From Comamonas serinivorans (GTDB lineage Bacteria > Pseudomonadota > Gammaproteobacteria > Burkholderiales > Burkholderiaceae_C), in contig NZ_CP021455.1 in NCBI RefSeq assembly GCF_002158865.1, forward strand, positions 3,100,001-3,164,000: 64,000 bases of DNA. The letters run 5' to 3'. The notes beneath the pieces were generated by a model. That model was not told the DNA's origin, ran no database searches, and saw nothing but the letters and a program-made list of their open reading frames with translations. Positions 33,936-42,405 of the stretch are shown here, piece by piece; position 1 is the stretch's first letter, and each line of letters opens with the position of its first letter. The translations under genes were made by a program, and so were the position numbers.

Positions 33936-35087
33936 ATGGATTTCATCTTGCTCGACTACACCGCCTTGCGCGTGATCTGGTGGCTGCTGCTGGGCGTGCT
34001 GCTCATCGGCTTTGCCGTCATGGACGGCTTCGACCTCGGGGTTGGCACGCTGCTGCCCTTCGTTGCCCACACCGACGAGGAACGCCGCCTCGTCATCAAC
34101 ACCGTCGGCCCGGTCTGGGAAGGCAACCAGGTGTGGCTGGTGCTGGGCGGCGGCGCCATCTTCGCCGCCTGGCCGCCGCTGTACTCGGTCAGCTTCTCGG
34201 GCTTTTACCTGGCGATGTTCGTGATCCTGTTCGCGCTCATCCTGCGGCCCGTGGGCTTCAAGTACCGCAGCAAGCTGGAGAGCACGCGCTGGCGCGCCAC
34301 CTGGGACGCGTGCCTGTTCATCGGCGGCTTCGTGCCCGCGCTCATCATGGGCGTGGCCGTGGGCAACGTGCTGCTGGGCGTGCCCTTCCACATCGACGAC
34401 ACGCAGCGCATCTTCTACACCGGCCACTTCTTCGGCCTGTTGCGCCCGTTTGCGCTGCTGGCCGGCCTGCTCAGCGTGGCCATGCTGGTGGCACACGGTG
34501 CGGCCATGCTGGTGATCAAGACCGACGGCCCCGTGGCCCGGCGGGCCGCGCGCATCGGCAGCGTGGCCGCCATCGCCAGCTTCGTGCTGTTCGTGCTCGG
34601 GGGTTTCTGGCTGTCGTTCGGCTTGCCGGGCTATGCCATCGGCTCGACCGTGGTCAGCGACGGCCCCAGCAACCCGCTGCTCAAGACCGTGACCGTGACG
34701 GCCGCCGGCGGCTGGCTGGCCAACTACCAGGCGACGCCGGTGCTGTGGCTGGCGCCCATCGTGGGCCTGGTCGGGGCGCTGCTGGCGGCCGCGTGGCTGC
34801 GCGCGCAGCGCGGCGGCCTGGCCTTCATCGCCTCTGGCGCCAGCATCGCCGGCATCATCCTGTCGGTCGGCTTCGCCATCTTCCCCTTCCTGCTGCCGTC
34901 CATCAGCCAGCCGGGCTCCAGCCTGACGGCCTGGGACGCCTCGTCCAGCCACCTGACGCTGTGGATCATGCTGATCTGCACCGTCATCTTCCTGCCCATC
35001 ATCCTGGCCTACACGACCTGGGTCTACCGCGTGCTCAAGGGCAAGGTCACGGTGGCCGAGATGGGCAGCAACCCCAACGCGTATTGA
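33936..35087 (+). CDS. cydB: Cytochrome bd ubiquinol oxidase subunit II
   Basis: A 383-residue inner-membrane protein with about eight to nine helices, the structural partner of CydA. The N-terminal IWWLLLGVLLIGFAVMDGFD and the WEGNQVWLVLGGGAIFAAWP block are diagnostic. E. coli CydB is 379 residues. It begins 18 bases after the cydA stop, with CAGGAG upstream of the ATG at 33936. It is followed directly by cydX. Confidence 0.97.
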   Translation: MDFILLDYTALRVIWWLLLGVLLIGFAVMDGFDLGVGTLLPFVAHTDEERRLVINTVGPVWEGNQVWLVLGGGAIFAAWPPLYSVSFSGFYLAMFVILFALILRPVGFKYRSKLESTRWRATWDACLFIGGFVPALIMGVAVGNVLLGVPFHIDDTQRIFYTGHFFGLLRPFALLAGLLSVAMLVAHGAAMLVIKTDGPVARRAARIGSVAAIASFVLFVLGGFWLSFGLPGYAIGSTVVSDGPSNPLLKTVTVTAAGGWLANYQATPVLWLAPIVGLVGALLAAAWLRAQRGGLAFIASGASIAGIILSVGFAIFPFLLPSISQPGSSLTAWDASSSHLTLWIMLICTVIFLPIILAYTTWVYRVLKGKVTVAEMGSNPNAY

Positions 35088-35103
35088 CTCAAGGAGGTGT
35101 TCG

Positions 35104-35208
35104 ATGTGGTATTTCGCCTGGATCCTGGGGGTTGGCTTGGCCTCGACCGTGGCCATCCTGAACGGCATGTGGTTTGAAGCGCGCGAGGACCGCCGCAGGG
35201 CCGGCTGA
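35104..35208 (+). CDS. cydX: Cytochrome bd small subunit CydX (YbgT)
   Basis: A 34-residue single-helix protein beginning MWYFAWILGVGLASTVAILN and continuing GMWFE-REDRR, matching the CydX/YbgT family (E. coli 37 residues). It binds CydA near heme d and is needed for full oxidase activity and stability. The ribosome site AAGGAGG lies 8-14 bases before the ATG. It follows cydB by 16 bases and is followed by a terminator. Confidence 0.95.
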   Translation: MWYFAWILGVGLASTVAILNGMWFEAREDRRRAG

Positions 35209-35241
35209 CGCCGGCCAGCCACCCGTCGCCACCCGCGGCGC

Positions 35242-35272
35242 ATGCAGCCCTCATGTCGGGGCTGCATTTTTT
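35242..35272 (+). terminator. Rho-independent terminator after cydABX
   Basis: A 9-bp perfect stem ATGCAGCCC/GGGCTGCAT around an 8-base loop, running into six T. It is immediately followed by a palindromic element. Confidence 0.92.
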
Positions 35273-35273
35273 G

Positions 35274-35323
35274 GGGTATAGAGCCATTCTCTTTTTTTAT
35301 AAAACGGGAATTGACCCATACCC
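35274..35323. repeat. GTAT/ATAC 50-bp element, copy 14
   Basis: Core 35276-35321 (46 bases), flanks GG and CC. The interior is A/T-rich and weakly paired (ATTCTC/GGGAAT). It abuts the cyd terminator and lies 45 bases beyond the ehuA stop, between convergent operons. Confidence 0.75.
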
Positions 35324-35368
35324 CATTACCTCACGCACCGCTTGCGATGGCGCCCACGCGCCGCCGGC

Positions 35369-36184
35369 TCAGACCGCCTCCATCACCGCGCGCAGGAACT
35401 GCCGCGTGCGCGCCTCGCGCGGCTGGGCAAACAGGGCTTCGGCCGGGCCCTGCTCCAGGATGCGCCCCTGATCGAAGAAACACACGCGGTCGGCGAACTC
35501 GCGGGCGAAGCCCATCTGGTGCGTCACCATCAGCATGGTCACGCTGTGGGCGCGGCCCAGGTCGCGGATCACGCTGAGCACCTCGCCGCACAGCTCGGGG
35601 TCCAGGGCCGAGGTCACCTCGTCGAACAGCAGCACCTGCGGCCGCATGGCCAGCGCGCGGGCGATGGCCACGCGCTGCTGCTGACCACCCGACAGCTGGG
35701 CCGGGTGGTGATCGAGCTTGTCGGCCAGGCCCACCATGGCCAGCAGCTCGCCCGCGCGCTCGCGCGCCTCGTCGCGGTGCAGGCCCAGCACGGTGACCGG
35801 CGCCTCCATGCAGTTCTGCAGCGCCGTCATGTGCGGAAACAGGTTGAAGTGCTGAAACACCATGCCGATGCGGCCGCGCATGCGCCGCAGGTGAGCGCGG
35901 TCGGCCCGCACCAGCTGACCGTCGCGCACCATGTGGGTCAAGGGCTGGCCGTCCACCTCGATGACGCCGGCATCGACCTCCTCCAGCGTCATCAGCAGGC
36001 GCAGCACCGTGGTCTTGCCCGAGCCCGAGGGGCCGATGATGGCCACCTTTTCGTGCGCGGCCACCGCCAGGTCCAGCCCGTTCAGCACCGTGAGCGGGCC
36101 ATAGCGCTTGGTCACGCCGGCAAAGCGCACCATGGGATGGACGGGCGCCGCAGCTTCGCCCGCCGGTTGCAGCGTGTCGTTCAT
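35369..36184 (-). CDS. ehuA: Ectoine/hydroxyectoine ABC transporter ATPase
   Basis: A 271-residue polar-amino-acid-type ATPase. It has Walker A GPSGSGKTT, a Q-loop MVFQHFNLFPHMT, signature LSGGQQQRVAIARALAM, Walker B VLLFDEVTSALDPE and the switch VTHQMGF. It belongs to the His/Gln importer class. The ectoine assignment rests on its place as last gene of ectABCD-ehuBCDA and on the order B-C-D-A typical of ehu operons. The start overlaps the ehuD stop (ATGA). An N-terminal extension of about 18 residues precedes VRFAGVTKRYG. Confidence 0.88.
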   Translation of the reverse strand: MNDTLQPAGEAAAPVHPMVRFAGVTKRYGPLTVLNGLDLAVAAHEKVAIIGPSGSGKTTVLRLLMTLEEVDAGVIEVDGQPLTHMVRDGQLVRADRAHLRRMRGRIGMVFQHFNLFPHMTALQNCMEAPVTVLGLHRDEARERAGELLAMVGLADKLDHHPAQLSGGQQQRVAIARALAMRPQVLLFDEVTSALDPELCGEVLSVIRDLGRAHSVTMLMVTHQMGFAREFADRVCFFDQGRILEQGPAEALFAQPREARTRQFLRAVMEAV

Positions 36185-36867
36185 GTGCGCCTCCTCGTGC
36201 GCGCGTTGAGGGTTCGCTCCAGCCCGCGCACCAGCGCCGAGGCGATGAGGCTGAACGCCAGGAAGAAGCCGCCCACCAGGGTGATGGGCTCGGTGTAGCG
36301 GAAACTTTCCGAGCCCAGGATCTTGGCCGTCTGCATCAACTCCATCACGGCGATCACCGACAGCAGCGGCGTCTCCTTGAACAAGGCCACCAGGTAGTTG
36401 CCCAGCGCGGGCACGATGGGCGGCAGCGCCTGCGGCAGGATCACGCGGCGCAAGGTGCGCCAGGGCGAGAGGTTGAGCGCCAGGGCCGCCTCCCACTGGC
36501 CTTGGGGCACGCCTTGCAGACCGGCCCGGTAGACCTCGGCGCAGTAGGCGCCGTAGTGCAGCCCCAGGGCCAGCATGCCCGCGGGCAAGGCCGCCAGCGT
36601 CAGGCCCACCTCGGGCATCACGTAGTACAGGAAGAAGATCTGAATCAGCAGCGGCGTGGAACGCAGGAACTCCACCACGGCCGCCACGGCGCAGCGCAAC
36701 CAGGTGGGGCCAGCCAGCCGCCCCACGGCAAACAGCAACCCCACGACCAGCGCCAGCGCAAACCCGGCCAGCGTGGCTTGCACCGTGACCAGCGAGGCCT
36801 GGCCCAGCACGGGCAGCACCTCCCACGCGTAGTCCGAGTCCCAGATGAGGGTGCCGGTGGTGCTCAT
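36181..36867 (-). CDS. ehuD: Ectoine/hydroxyectoine ABC transporter permease
   Basis: A 228-residue HisM/GlnP-type permease with about five helices. The cytoplasmic EAA loop reads EAALALNLSPWRTLRRVILP, which docks the ATPase. The N-terminal helix region and LRSTPLLIQIFFLYY are typical of polar amino-acid permeases. It overlaps ehuA by ATGA and begins 2 bases after the ehuC stop, so the transport genes form one tightly packed unit. Confidence 0.87.
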   Translation of the reverse strand: MSTTGTLIWDSDYAWEVLPVLGQASLVTVQATLAGFALALVVGLLFAVGRLAGPTWLRCAVAAVVEFLRSTPLLIQIFFLYYVMPEVGLTLAALPAGMLALGLHYGAYCAEVYRAGLQGVPQGQWEAALALNLSPWRTLRRVILPQALPPIVPALGNYLVALFKETPLLSVIAVMELMQTAKILGSESFRYTEPITLVGGFFLAFSLIASALVRGLERTLNARTRRRT

Positions 36868-36869
36868 CG

Positions 36870-37616
36870 TCAGCCCCGCCCCGCTTGGCCCAGGCCGCGC
36901 GCGGCCCGGCGCTCCAGCGCCCGCATGCCGGCCGTGATCAGCAGCGACATTGCCAGGTAGATCAGCAAGGTGGTGCCGAACACCTCCACCGTGCGCAGCG
37001 TGTTCTGGTTGAGCTGCTGGGCCTGGAAGGCCAGGTCCGACAGCGTGATCAGCGACACCAGGGCCGTGGCCTTGAGCAGCTCGATGAACAGGTTGCCCCA
37101 GGGCGGCAGCATGGCCACCCAGGCCTGGGGCAGCACGACCCGGCGCACGGCCTGGGCGCGGCTCATGTTCAGGGCCAGGGCGGCTTCCCACTGTCCGCGC
37201 GCCACCGACGCGATGGCCCCGCGCACCACCTCGGCGCCATAGGCGCCGATGTTCAGGCCCAGCGCCAGCATGCCCACCAGCAAGGGCGGCAGCAACACGC
37301 CGAATTGGGGCAACACGTAGAATAGCCAGAACAGCTGCACCAGGGCCGACGTGCCCCGGAACACCTCGATGTAAGCCACCGCCAGCCAGCGCAAGGGCGC
37401 GGGTCCATACAGGCGCGCCAGCGCGGCCAGTGCCGCCAGGGTCACCGCGATCAACGCGCCGCCCAGCGCCACCGACACCGTGACCTGCGCCCCCTGCAGC
37501 AACCGCGGCAGCAGCTCGGGCATGCCGGCACCCCAGGCCGTCTGGCCCAGGCCATACCCGGCCGCGGCCGCGGCCACGGCAGCCACGCCCAGCGTCACGC
37601 GTGTGCGACGCCGCAT
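36870..37616 (-). CDS. ehuC: Ectoine/hydroxyectoine ABC transporter permease
   Basis: A 248-residue permease, paralogous to EhuD, with FRGTSALVQLFWLFYVLPQF and the EAA loop EAALALNMSRAQAVRRVVLP. Together the two form the heterodimeric membrane channel. The start ATG at 37616 (MRRRTRVTLGVAAV) places a basic n-region before the first helix. It follows ehuB by 50 bases. Confidence 0.87.
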   Translation of the reverse strand: MRRRTRVTLGVAAVAAAAAGYGLGQTAWGAGMPELLPRLLQGAQVTVSVALGGALIAVTLAALAALARLYGPAPLRWLAVAYIEVFRGTSALVQLFWLFYVLPQFGVLLPPLLVGMLALGLNIGAYGAEVVRGAIASVARGQWEAALALNMSRAQAVRRVVLPQAWVAMLPPWGNLFIELLKATALVSLITLSDLAFQAQQLNQNTLRTVEVFGTTLLIYLAMSLLITAGMRALERRAARGLGQAGRG

Positions 37617-37666
37617 GTCAGCCCGCCCGCCGCAGGCAGGCCGCCAGCGCATTGCGCCCGGCCACC

Positions 37667-38539
37667 TCAATCCGCCGCACAGTGCTGGGCCGCCGTCTGC
37701 TCGGGCAGGTTGCTGTCGTCAAAGCCGAAGGGCTTGACCAGGGCCAGGTGGTCGGGCGTGCCGATGAAGCGGGCCAGCTCGGCGTTGACGGCATCGCGCA
37801 GCGCCGTGTCCTCGGGCCGGAAGGCGAACGCGCCCTCACCGCGGTAGCGCTTGCCCGCGTGCTCGAAGGTGAACGGTGTGGCCCGCTCCAGCGCCTCGTC
37901 CTTGCTGGCCAGCTGCTGCGCCGTCAGCGCGGTGAACGCCGCGGCGGCCGTGCGGCCGGCCTTCACGTTGGCCACCGCCGCGGCGAAATCGGGCACGACG
38001 ACCTGCTGCTCGCGCTGCATGCCGGCCAGGCGGGCGTGCTCGATCTCAGCCGTGCCCGCGACGAAGGCGATCTTGGCGCCCGCCTTGGCCGCATCGGCAT
38101 AGGTCTGCAGGCCCTCGGGGTTGCCCTGTTTGACCACCAGCGCCTCGCCCACGCCATAGGTAGGGTTGGCGAAGATGACCTGCTTGCAGCGCGCCGGCGT
38201 GATGTACATCGAGGCCACGATGGCGTCGAAGCGACCCGCGCGCAGACCCGGTATCAGCGCCCCCCACTCGGCCAGCACGCCGTCCACCCGCCCTATGCCC
38301 AGCTTCTGCATGACGTGGCGGAACACCGCGGGCGATTCGCCCGTCAACCCACCCGACGCATCGGTGAAGGCATAGGGCGCCTCGTTGGCAAAGCCCACGC
38401 GGATCACGCCCTGCTCGCGCAGCTTGTCCAGCACGGTCTGGGCCTGAGCGCGCCCGGGCACGCCCGCCAGCAGCAGCGTCGCGCCACCCACCGCATACAG
38501 GGTATGGCGCCGAGATGTGATGAGTCGATCGACAGTCAA
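37667..38539 (-). CDS. ehuB: Ectoine/hydroxyectoine-binding protein
   Basis: A 290-residue periplasmic solute-binding protein of family 3. A twin-arginine-like signal (TSRRHTLYAVGGATLLLAGV) ends near AQAQ at about residue 34. The mature part has the two-lobe pattern GVIRVGFANEAPYAFTD and FDAIVASMYITPARCKQV, as in EhuB. The best start is an unusual TTG at 38539 that overlaps the ectD stop (TTGA), with GGGAG 6 bases upstream, so translation is probably coupled to ectD. It delivers external ectoines to EhuCD. Confidence 0.87.
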   Translation of the reverse strand: MTVDRLITSRRHTLYAVGGATLLLAGVPGRAQAQTVLDKLREQGVIRVGFANEAPYAFTDASGGLTGESPAVFRHVMQKLGIGRVDGVLAEWGALIPGLRAGRFDAIVASMYITPARCKQVIFANPTYGVGEALVVKQGNPEGLQTYADAAKAGAKIAFVAGTAEIEHARLAGMQREQQVVVPDFAAAVANVKAGRTAAAAFTALTAQQLASKDEALERATPFTFEHAGKRYRGEGAFAFRPEDTALRDAVNAELARFIGTPDHLALVKPFGFDDSNLPEQTAAQHCAAD

Positions 38540-39483
38540 GGTGTACTCCCAAACGAATCAGCCGGGAACGGCACCGGCGTGAAGTCCTCGCGCTCGGCGA
38601 TGAAGTTGGGGCGCGGCGCCAGCCCGCAAAACGGCGCCTCGGGCCGGTTGTCCACGCTGTTGTAGACCACGAACACATTGCTGCGCGGCAGGGGCGTGAT
38701 GTTGGAGTTGGAGCCATGCATCACGTTGCACTCGAAGAAGGTCACGTGGCCAGCCAGGCCGGTGGGCGCGGCGATGCCGAAGTCCTCGACCAGGCGCGCG
38801 AGGCTGGCGTCGTCGGGCACCCCGACCTCCTGGCGCCGCAGCGACTCGCGGTAGTGGTTGTCGGGCGTGGCGCCCACGCAGGCCACATAGCGCTGGTGCG
38901 AGCCGGGGATCAGCATCAGCGGCCCGTTGTGCGGCGTGTTCGCCGTCAGGCTGATGGAGCAGCTGACCAGGCGCATGGCGGGAATGCCGTCCTCCACATG
39001 CCAGGTCTCGAAGTCGGAATGCCAGTAGAACGCCTGGCCCCGAAAGCCGCCCTTGTAGTTGATGCGCGACTGGTGGATGTAGACCTCGCCGCCCAGCAGC
39101 TGGCGCGCGATGGCCACCAGCTTGGGGTGCTGACACAGCCGGCGCAGCACGTCGCTGGAGCGGTGTACGGCAAAGATGGAGCGCAAGGCGCGGCTGCCCG
39201 GCTCGATCACGGCCTCATCGGCCTGGTGAACGCGGTCGTCGTCGCGCAGGCGCTGCAGCTCCTGCTGGCACGCCCGGATGGCGTCCGGGTCCAGCAACGC
39301 ATCGAAGCTGAGGTAGCCGTTGTCCTGAAAGAACAGCAGCTGGGACGGCGTCAACGGGCCGTCGCCGGCCTCGCCGTGGACCACGGGGTCCTGGCGAGGC
39401 GTCACGCTGGCTCGAGACGCATGGCGCGACGGGTAGCGATCGTCCTCGCGAACCCGCGCGGTGTGGATGGCACTGTGCATCAT
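38536..39483 (-). CDS. ectD: Ectoine hydroxylase
   Basis: A 315-residue Fe(II)/2-oxoglutarate dioxygenase converting ectoine to 5-hydroxyectoine. The iron-binding facial triad is visible as H and D in FYWHSDFETWH and the distal H in FECNVMHGSNSN. The stretch between them matches the EctD signature. It needs oxygen and 2-oxoglutarate. The ATG at 39483 has a strong AGGAGGG site at proper spacing; a second ATG follows directly. It lies 23 bases after ectC. Confidence 0.94.
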   Translation of the reverse strand: MMHSAIHTARVREDDRYPSRHASRASVTPRQDPVVHGEAGDGPLTPSQLLFFQDNGYLSFDALLDPDAIRACQQELQRLRDDDRVHQADEAVIEPGSRALRSIFAVHRSSDVLRRLCQHPKLVAIARQLLGGEVYIHQSRINYKGGFRGQAFYWHSDFETWHVEDGIPAMRLVSCSISLTANTPHNGPLMLIPGSHQRYVACVGATPDNHYRESLRRQEVGVPDDASLARLVEDFGIAAPTGLAGHVTFFECNVMHGSNSNITPLPRSNVFVVYNSVDNRPEAPFCGLAPRPNFIAEREDFTPVPFPADSFGSTP

Positions 39484-39506
39484 GGCCGGAACCCTCCTTG
39501 GTGCGG

Positions 39507-39896
39507 TCAGTCGGACAGCGCGTAGGCGCCGGTCTCGTCGTGCACCTCGCGGCCGGTCAGCGGCGGGTTGAACACACACACCATGCGCATGTGCGTGCCC
39601 TTGTTGGCCCGCAGCACGTGGCGGTCATGGTCGTTGAGGGCATACAGGGTGCCCACGCGGATGGGGTGCGTGATGCCCGTGGCCAGGTCGGTGATCTCGC
39701 CCTCGCCCTCGATGCAGTAGACGGTCTCGAAGTGGTTGGCGTACGCCATCTCCAGCTCGGCACCGGCCTTGATGACGGTGTCGTTGACCGAGTAGCCCAT
39801 GCCGGCATCCTTGTAAATCAGGCGGCGGCTGGTCCAGCCTTCGGTGTCGACGTCGGCATCGGTGCCCAGGACGTCGTCCAGGTGTTTGACGATCAT
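39507..39896 (-). CDS. ectC: L-ectoine synthase
   Basis: A 129-residue cupin that cyclises N-gamma-acetyl-diaminobutyrate to ectoine. The N-terminus [20 protein letters not shown] and the cupin strands ([30 protein letters not shown]) match EctC, and the length is standard (about 130). It is the third enzyme of the pathway. It is 98 bases downstream of ectB. Confidence 0.96.
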   Translation of the reverse strand: MIVKHLDDVLGTDADVDTEGWTSRRLIYKDAGMGYSVNDTVIKAGAELEMAYANHFETVYCIEGEGEITDLATGITHPIRVGTLYALNDHDRHVLRANKGTHMRMVCVFNPPLTGREVHDETGAYALSD

Positions 39897-39994
39897 GTTC
39901 AGGTCTCCTGTGAGTGCAGCGCGCTTCACCCGGGCGCGGCGGCGCGCGCCGCCCGGCCCTGCCGATGAAGCCGCAGGGGATGAAAAAAGGCGGA

Positions 39995-41263
39995 TCAGGC
40001 GGCGCGGCGCAGGCCGTCGTCCAGGGCCTGCTGCAGGCCTTGGTCGATGATGTCCAGGCCCTGGGCCAGCTCGCCCTCGCGGATCGTGAGGCTGGGCAAC
40101 AGCTTGAGCACCTGGTCGTTGATGCCGGCGGTCTCGATGACCAGGCCAGCCTCGAAACAGGCCTTGGACACGCGCTGAGCCAGACCGGCGTCGGCGAACT
40201 CCACACCCTGGATCAGGCCGCGACCGCGCACCGTGCCCTTGATGCCGTGCTGCTGCAGCATGCGCTGCAAACGGGTCTGCACCAGCGTCGCCTTGCTGGC
40301 CACCGCCTCTTGCAGCTGCGTGTCGCGCCAGTACTCGAGCGCCGCCGTGGCGGTGACGAAGGCCGGGCAGTGGCCGCGGAAGGTGCCGTTGTGCTCGCCC
40401 GGCGTCCACTGGTCCAGCTCGGGCTTGATCAGCACCAGCGCCAGCGGCAGGCCGTAGCCCGACAGCGATTTGGACAGCGTGACGATGTCGGGCACGATGC
40501 TCGCTTCCTCAAAGCTGAAGAAGCCCCCCGTGCGCCCGCAGCCGACCTGGATGTCGTCGACGATGAGGACGATGCCGTGGCGCTGCGTGATCTCGCGCAG
40601 GCGACGCAGCCAGTCTGCGCTGGCCACGTTCACGCCGCCTTCGGCCTGCACCGTTTCCAGGATCACGGCCGCGGGGTGCTGGGTGCCACTGCCGTTGTCG
40701 GCCAGCACCGATTCAAAGTAATCCAGCGTGTCGGTGTCCGAGCCCATGTAGCCGTCAAAGGGCATGAAGGTCGCGTGGTTCAGCGGCACGCCAGCCCCCG
40801 CGCGCTTGAAACTGTTGCCCGTCACCGCCAGCGAGCCCAGCGACATGCCGTGGAAGGCGTTGGTAAAGCTCACCACCTGCTCGCGCCCCGTCACCTTGCG
40901 GGCGAGCTTGAGGGCCGCTTCGACCGCGTTGGTGCCCGTCGGCCCCGGGAACTGCAGTTTGTAGCTCAAGCCGCGCGGCTGGAGCACCAGCTGCTGGAAC
41001 CGTTCGATGAACTGACCCTTGGCCTCGCTGTACATGTCCAGCGTGTGGGTGATGCCGTCGCGCATCAGGTAGGCCATCAGGGCTTGCTTGAGCCGGTCGG
41101 GGTTGTGCCCGTAGTTGAGCACGCCGGCGCCGCAGAAGAAGTCGAGGTAGCGCCTGCCCTCGGTGTCGGTCATCCAGGCCCCTTTGGCCGATGCGAAAAC
41201 CGCGGGAAAGCTGCGGCAGTAGCCGCGAACCTCGGATTCGTGTTCCTCAAAGATGTGTTGCAT
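39995..41263 (-). CDS. ectB: Diaminobutyrate-2-oxoglutarate transaminase
   Basis: A 422-residue class III PLP aminotransferase that makes L-2,4-diaminobutyrate from aspartate semialdehyde and glutamate. The Schiff-base lysine is in [14 protein letters not shown], and [15 protein letters not shown] and [11 protein letters not shown] are the cofactor segments. The start ATG at 41263 ([13 protein letters not shown]) matches the family; the frame continues upstream without similarity. It is second in ectABCD. The aspartate semialdehyde must come from the general pathway, since no dedicated aspartokinase is linked here. Confidence 0.95.
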   Translation of the reverse strand: MQHIFEEHESEVRGYCRSFPAVFASAKGAWMTDTEGRRYLDFFCGAGVLNYGHNPDRLKQALMAYLMRDGITHTLDMYSEAKGQFIERFQQLVLQPRGLSYKLQFPGPTGTNAVEAALKLARKVTGREQVVSFTNAFHGMSLGSLAVTGNSFKRAGAGVPLNHATFMPFDGYMGSDTDTLDYFESVLADNGSGTQHPAAVILETVQAEGGVNVASADWLRRLREITQRHGIVLIVDDIQVGCGRTGGFFSFEEASIVPDIVTLSKSLSGYGLPLALVLIKPELDQWTPGEHNGTFRGHCPAFVTATAALEYWRDTQLQEAVASKATLVQTRLQRMLQQHGIKGTVRGRGLIQGVEFADAGLAQRVSKACFEAGLVIETAGINDQVLKLLPSLTIREGELAQGLDIIDQGLQQALDDGLRRAA

Positions 41264-41370
41264 GGGGAGGCTTCTCCTTTCTCTGGTGCAAGAAAACATG
41301 CGGGCCGAATGCCGGCCCATGCCAGGCAGATCCACGCCGGATGGCCTCTGAAGCCATCACAGGCAGGGGC

Positions 41371-41889
41371 TTACTGCGGGCGCGAAATGGGCCCGATCAA
41401 CAGCAGGGGCTCGGCCGGATGGGGCACGGGAAACTGCTCGGGCGTGAAGTGCGGCTGCACCTTCAACGTGGTGCCCAGCCGCTGCGCAAACGCGTGGAAC
41501 AAGGCCTGCGACGCCGCGTTGTCCGGGTCCACGGTGGCCGTCACCCAGCGCGCATGGCGGTTCGCGGGCAGCGCCTGCCAGGCCTGCAGCATGGCGAGGC
41601 CCAGGCCGTGGCCGCGGTAGGCCGGCAACACGCCGATCTGCCAGACGAAGGCGGCGTCAGGCTCGCTGGGCGGCCGGTAGCCAATGACCAGGCCGGCCGG
41701 CTCCCCGTCCTGCTCGGCCAGCAGGCAGGTGCCCCCGAAATCGGTGGCCATCAGCAGGTAGAGGTAGGGGGAATTGAGCTCGAGCGTGCCCGTGGCCTGA
41801 ACCAGGCGCCACAGCGCGGCCCCATCGGCAGGGCGGGCAGATCGGAACGAAAAGGAACAAGTGGATGCGGATGGGCCTGTGTGGGTCAT
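41371..41889 (-). CDS. ectA: Diaminobutyrate acetyltransferase
   Basis: A 172-residue GNAT enzyme that acetylates L-2,4-diaminobutyrate at the gamma amino group. The acetyl-CoA pyrophosphate loop is IGVLPAYRGHGLGLAML (about residues 84-100), and NSPYLYLLMATDFGGTCLLA near 40 is typical of EctA. It is the first gene of the ectoine operon. The ATG at 41889 is used; its ribosome site is weak. I find no ectR regulator gene and no clear promoter hexamers upstream. Confidence 0.93.
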   Translation of the reverse strand: MTHTGPSASTCSFSFRSARPADGAALWRLVQATGTLELNSPYLYLLMATDFGGTCLLAEQDGEPAGLVIGYRPPSEPDAAFVWQIGVLPAYRGHGLGLAMLQAWQALPANRHARWVTATVDPDNAASQALFHAFAQRLGTTLKVQPHFTPEQFPVPHPAEPLLLIGPISRPQ

Positions 41890-42351
41890 GCCATGGGTTG
41901 TTTGTGGTGAAGCATGGCCTGCGCGAGCAGAACGGCTTCTGGCGACGGACCGGGTGCGCGGGTGGCGCCTCACTCGGCCAGTCGGCCCCCTCAAGCAGGG
42001 GACCTACAAAAAAACTCAAGCGACCCAAAGCGTGCGGAGCACAGCGGCCGTTGAACGAGACACAGCGGTGGCGAGGGGTCCGAAGGACGCGCCGATCCGC
42101 TGCTGGCAGGGCAGCGACTGGGCCGCCTGCATACTTTCAGTCTAGTTCCATCGCGGGGATGACGCAACCCCCATTCGGCCCGCAGGCCATTTCACCTGTC
42201 ATGACATGCGGCGCATGGCAGGTGACGGCGGGGTTTGCGGGGGGAGTATCGGCGCCGCGTGGTCCACACTTTTCCACACGCCCTCGTCCCACACCCCACC
42301 CCGCGTCGTCGGCACCGTTTCAGCCGCGTCAAGCCACCTCAACCCATGCAC
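41890..42351. other. Intergenic upstream of ectA, no gene seen
   Basis: About 460 bases that must hold the ectoine operon promoter. I see no convincing -35/-10 pair and no coding frame. The region ends at the palindromic element at 42352. Confidence 0.5.
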
Positions 42352-42401
42352 GAGTATTCGATGCTGTCGATGAGGTGACCATCGGTTGACCACCCATACT
42401 G
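42352..42401. repeat. GTAT/ATAC 50-bp element, copy 15
   Basis: Core 42354-42399 (46 bases), flanks GA and TG. Inner stem CGATG/CATCG. It begins 4 bases after the stop of the biotin carboxylase gene in transcription direction. Confidence 0.8.
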
Positions 42402-42405
42402 GTCA

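Noticed and set aside
32187..35267. Very long antisense open frame across cydABX
   Set aside because: Low-complexity His/Gln/Arg/Asp composition typical of mirrored codons; the plus-strand cyd genes are complete.
38500..38549. Possible further GTAT/ATAC element at the ehuB start
   Set aside because: GGTATGG is followed 45 bases later by GTAC, not ATAC, and the arms do not pair. It also overlaps well-supported coding sequence, so I do not count it.
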